NCBI GenBank assembly: GCA_034440575.1
Contig: JAOTOL010001623.1
Coordinates: 1,980,001-2,044,000, forward strand
From: Imbricaverruca yamaguchii
Taxonomy: Eukaryota > Arthropoda > Thecostraca > Neoverrucidae
Direction: 5' to 3'
Length of the DNA stretch: 64,000 nucleotides
Every line of letters begins with the position of its first letter. The first letter of the stretch is position 1. Below are positions 60,796-64,000 of the stretch, in pieces. The notes below the pieces were generated by a model, which had not been told where the DNA came from, searched no databases, and saw only the letters and a program-made list of their open reading frames with translations. The position numbers and the translations under genes were made by a program.

Positions 60796-61008
60796 CATTC
60801 TGTGCAGTAGGGTGGTCCTTAAAATCAAAAGTTTGAATTATGTTGCTCCTACCCCGGGAATCTGTTCATATACATGCAAAAACCGCGTAGGTATTTTTTT
60901 TTTCAAAATCGGCTCGTGTGAAGATGTTGCACATCGAAGTTGATTTTTTACTCTACCCCAGTGTTTTACCACAGTGCCATATGACGTTGAAATTTTTACT
61001 TTACCACA

Positions 61009-61077
61009 GTAAGTACACCAGTGTACTTAGGCAGTATCGGTATTGCATTAACCTCGCCCCTCTCTTCTTTTTCTCAG
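61009..61077 (+). other. Predicted 69-base intron in the transposase 5' leader
   Basis: A GTAAGT donor at 61009 and a polypyrimidine-rich acceptor ending TTTTCTCAG at 61077 flank 69 bases directly before ATG 61084. Both sites match consensus. Splicing is inferred only from the sequence. Confidence 0.45.
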
Positions 61078-61083
61078 ATTATT

Positions 61084-63466
61084 ATGGCTACACGTAGCAA
61101 AGATTTCCTTGTTGTGCCCGAGCCAGAGCTGGTGGGGTCCAAACTTCCATCCAACGGCGATGTCTTAGCCGTTATTCTGCACAACTTACATTTGAAGAAG
61201 ACGTCGCTCCGTGATGTGACGCTTGTCGTTGCTCCCATGGTGGCGCGATACTGGAGCATGGCTCGGATTCCCATGATGAGGAAGGACAACGTGGTGACGA
61301 AAATGGAGAAGCTGCATCGGGAGTACGAGCTCCTGAAGAAGGGGAAGCATCGACGCTCGGTGCCGCAGGTGGCCAAGGAGGAGGCGTTCATGGTCGTCTT
61401 GGAGAATCTCTTCGACGTGGCCCACGCAGACGCCTTGAAGACGATGACGAATGCGGATGATAAGGCGTTTCTGCTTGCCCAACGCGAACCAGGCCGACGG
61501 GGGAGGATGGGGAATATGGATACTGTCCTTGCTGGACAAGAAGCTCGACGATGCCAGAGAACTGAGAGAGAGCTGGAGCAACAGAGGCGCGCGCAAGAAG
61601 AGGCAACGTCTTCGTCCGCAGTGGTTGAGCTGGAGTCCTCCACCAGTTCCAGCGCATCTGATCCAGAGTCGTCTGCTGAAGCTGCCGAAGTCCGTGATGC
61701 TGTTGGCGGAGCGAGTCCGCGGAAACGGATCCGGAGAGCCACCACCAACATGATCAGTCCAGCTCTTGCGGCAACGTTGGACAGGACGAAGATGACGGAT
61801 CGATCGACCGTTCACGTCCTGACTGCGACTGCTAGTGTTCTCGGACACGATGTCAAGGAGCTAAACATCAACCGCTCTTCCATCAGCCGTCATCGGAGAA
61901 AGCACCGGGAAGCACTGGCCTCCAAGCTCAAGGAAGAGTTCCGAGCGGACACTCCGCTTGTTGTCCATTGGGATGGCAAGCTGATGCCTGACCTAACCAC
62001 CAAAGACCATGAGGACAGGCTTCCCATTCTTGTTACAGGGAAGGGAACATCTCAGCTACTGAGTGTTGCCAAGCTTGCCAGCGGGACGGGACACGCATCG
62101 CTCGCGCCGTGGTGTCCGCTCTGGAGGAATGGAGAGTTGCAGATCAGATGGCCGGACTGTCGTTCGACACCACGGCTGCGAACACTGGCAGGAACAATGG
62201 CGCCTGTGTGCTCATCGAACAACAGCTCGAGAAGGACATGCTTCACTTTGCCTGCCGACACCATATCCTGGAAGTCATGGTTCAAGCCGTCTTCACCCAT
62301 CTCCTCGGAGCCTCCTCTTCCCCGATGTCCTCCTCTTCAAACGCTTCCAGACCTGCTGGGAGAACATTGACCGCGAAGCCTTCACCACAGGGATGCAGAG
62401 TGCAGAGGTAGCCACTCTTCTGCAGGACATGAAGGACGAATGCCTGGGCTTGGCAATGCAAGTCCTTCAGGATCGCAGCGACTTGCGTGATGATTACAAG
62501 GAGCTGGTCGAGCTTGTCATCATCTTCCTTGGCGGGGTTCCTGCTCGCGGCGTCCGGTTTCGAGCTCCTGGACCAATGCGTCAGGCACGTTGGATGAGTA
62601 AGATCATCTATTCGTTCAAGGTATGGATGTTTCGCGATCAATTCTCCCTCAAGAAGAGAGAAGAGAACGCACTGATGAAGATGTGCGTCTTCTCTGCGAG
62701 AGTGTACGCAATGGCGTGGATGAAGGCAGGGTTCCCCGCTCAAGCTCCTCGGCTCGATCTGGACCTACTGAAGGCTCTGGACACGTACGGAAAGATTGAC
62801 GCCGAGGTGGGGAACGTTGCCTTGAAGAAACTCTCCAACCACCTCTGGTACCTGTCGGAGGAGCTGGTTGGGCTCGCCTTTTTCGACCCTGAAGTCTCCG
62901 TTGACAGGAAGAAGGCGATGGCGATGGCTACAAGGCAAGAGAGCGGTGAGAGGGAGGAGTCAGCTCCGAAGAGGGTCATGTTGCCGAATAAATCTATCCG
63001 CAGTGTCCATCTTGAAGATTTCGTCACGGATCGAACGCTCGGCTTCTTCGAGAAGCTCAACCTGGACAAGTCGTTCCTGGACTTCCCCCCGGAGACGTGG
63101 GAGGAACGGGAGCCGTTCAAGGCGGCGGCAGCAGTGGTCCACAAGCTGGCGGTGGTCAACGACCATGCGGAACGTGGAGTGGCCCTCATCAATGCATACA
63201 ACCGGTCGCTGACCAAGGATGAGGAGCAGCTTCAGTTCCTCCTCCAGGTAGTGGCGGCCCACCGGAAGCAGTTTCCGGACACAAAAAAAGGACGACACTT
63301 GCCCAGACCAGGCAACAATGAGTGGTTTGGCCCCCACGATACCCCCGTCTTTGAGCGGATAATACTCCTGAGCAGTGTGTACACTCCAGCGGGAGGGGTA
63401 CCTGGAGCCAGATATTGGGTATCTTTACGAGGTCGATGTGCAACATGTTATTACGATCGGATTTGA
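61084..63466 (+). pseudogene. Transposase-like gene, RNase H fold, frameshifted
   Basis: The ATG at 61084 (MATRSKDF) follows a strong acceptor, CTTTTTCTCAG, at 61077. A GTAAGT donor at 61009 would define a 69-base 5' UTR intron. The frame runs to about 62085, shifts to another for 62095-62315 and shifts again to run to 63466. Each break looks like a one-base indel. Residues in order: a basic/acidic N-terminal region with a Ser-rich stretch; VVHWDGKLMPD with the first catalytic Asp candidate; LSFDTTAANTG with the second; FACRHHILE with the CxxH signature; then ARWMSKIIYSFKVWMFRD in an alpha-helical region. Similar proteins are often left uncharacterised in arthropod genomes. A further slip in an A-run near 63285 could move the stop to 63319-63321. 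Some breaks may be consensus errors. Confidence 0.7.
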
Positions 63467-63586
63467 ACAAAACTTTCTCCACACGTTTTTTGCTCCCAAA
63501 GGAACAATTCCCAGGGGTAGGAAGAAGTACTTTCCTGTGTTTATTTTTTCCCTATATACTAAGAACCACCCTATTGTGCAGTGTTC

Positions 63587-63850
63587 TATAAAAAAAAAAG
63601 GGAGGCGCGGCAATCGCCTCCCCCCCCCCCCCCCCCCCCCAAAGCCGCTTTTTTTTTATTGGTAAAAAGTCCCCTTCTGACAAAAGGAGGAAATTAAGTT
63701 TTAAATTTTTTATTTTTTATAGTTGTTATTTTTTATTTTTTTTTTATTTTTTTTAATTATTAAATAAAAAAAAAAAAAATAGGTTTGAGTATTTTAATAT
63801 TTTTACAAATAAAAAATTTAATATAAGAAAAAAATAAAAAATCAGGTTAT
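63587..63850. other. Homopolymer-stuttered low-complexity block, right of the DNA transposon
   Basis: Begins with A9-10 directly after the right terminal repeat, then C18, then A/T runs to about 63840. Ordinary sequence resumes at about 63842 and continues to 64000 with nothing recognised. Confidence 0.7.
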
Positions 63851-64000
63851 CCAAGATTTACGCCTCCCAGAAGACTATCAGGTGGCTTCCGAATGGCGAT
63901 TTCCGAGATTCTCTGGCAGGAACCGCGCGGAATGTACAAGCGCTGATAAAAATCGGAATGAATTTCATTGATTGTTCAAAGCCGGATCGCAACTGCACAG

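Larger units (their letters stand above)
60796..63586 (+). mobile_element. DNA transposon with terminal inverted repeats
   Basis: The left end (from about 60796) and the reverse complement of the right end (to about 63586) share TAGGGTGGTyCTT (left 60808-60820, right about 63560-63573). Further in, they share TCCTACCCCnGGGAAT and TGTTC (left 60847-60867, right about 63501-63524). Between them lies a transposase gene on the + strand. Target-site duplications cannot be read because both flanks are homopolymer-stuttered. The superfamily is not certain: the transposase has an RNase H-like layout with a CxxH motif, as in the hAT/Kolobok/IS3EU-like groups. Confidence 0.75.

Overview
The window is eukaryotic nuclear DNA from an animal with large introns. 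An arthropod, perhaps a crustacean, is my best guess. This rests on a fasciclin-2/NCAM-like gene, CR1/L2- and Jockey-like LINE remains, tRNA-derived SINE-like sequence, CpG-rich islands and many (TA)n microsatellites. No bacterial or organellar features are present. Species cannot be fixed from the sequence.

The only host gene I can support is the 5' part of an immunoglobulin-superfamily adhesion gene on the + strand. Four exons join in phase: signal peptide (7778-7847), first half of Ig1 (34324-34483), second half of Ig1 (40290-40444) and first half of Ig2 (53699-53839). The introns are about 26.5, 5.8 and 13.3 kb. Intron 4 runs to the end of the window, so the rest of the gene lies downstream. 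The exons together encode about 175 residues.

The introns and upstream flank hold about twenty unrelated minisatellite families (units of 9, 13, 17, 19, 22, 28, 29, 30, 32, 48, 61, 124 and 131 bp and others), six large (TA)n blocks and two polypyrimidine blocks. The long open frames in these arrays come from the repeats and are not genes. The most striking array is a 48-bp one at the 3' edge of exon 3. Each unit copies the last exon codons plus the 5' splice site. It gives seven intact, in-frame GTGAGT donors, which could lengthen the Ig1-Ig2 junction in 16-residue steps.

Mobile DNA: a nearly intact CR1-like LINE on the - strand (46403-49635), with one frameshift, a 3' stem-loop and an octamer tail; a roughly 59-bp copy of its 3' end at 13373-13431; older LINE fossils at 6300-6440 (+), 35050-35590 (-) and 50540-52145 (-); a cut-and-paste DNA transposon with imperfect terminal inverted repeats and a frameshifted RNase H-fold transposase (60796-63586, +); and two tRNA-like SINE heads (1357-1530 and 17150-17226). 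Homopolymer-stuttered sequence on both sides of the DNA transposon (about 60360-60795 and 63587-63850) suggests poor consensus quality or an assembly join.

The remainder is non-coding sequence in which I recognise nothing. It is described region by region below.
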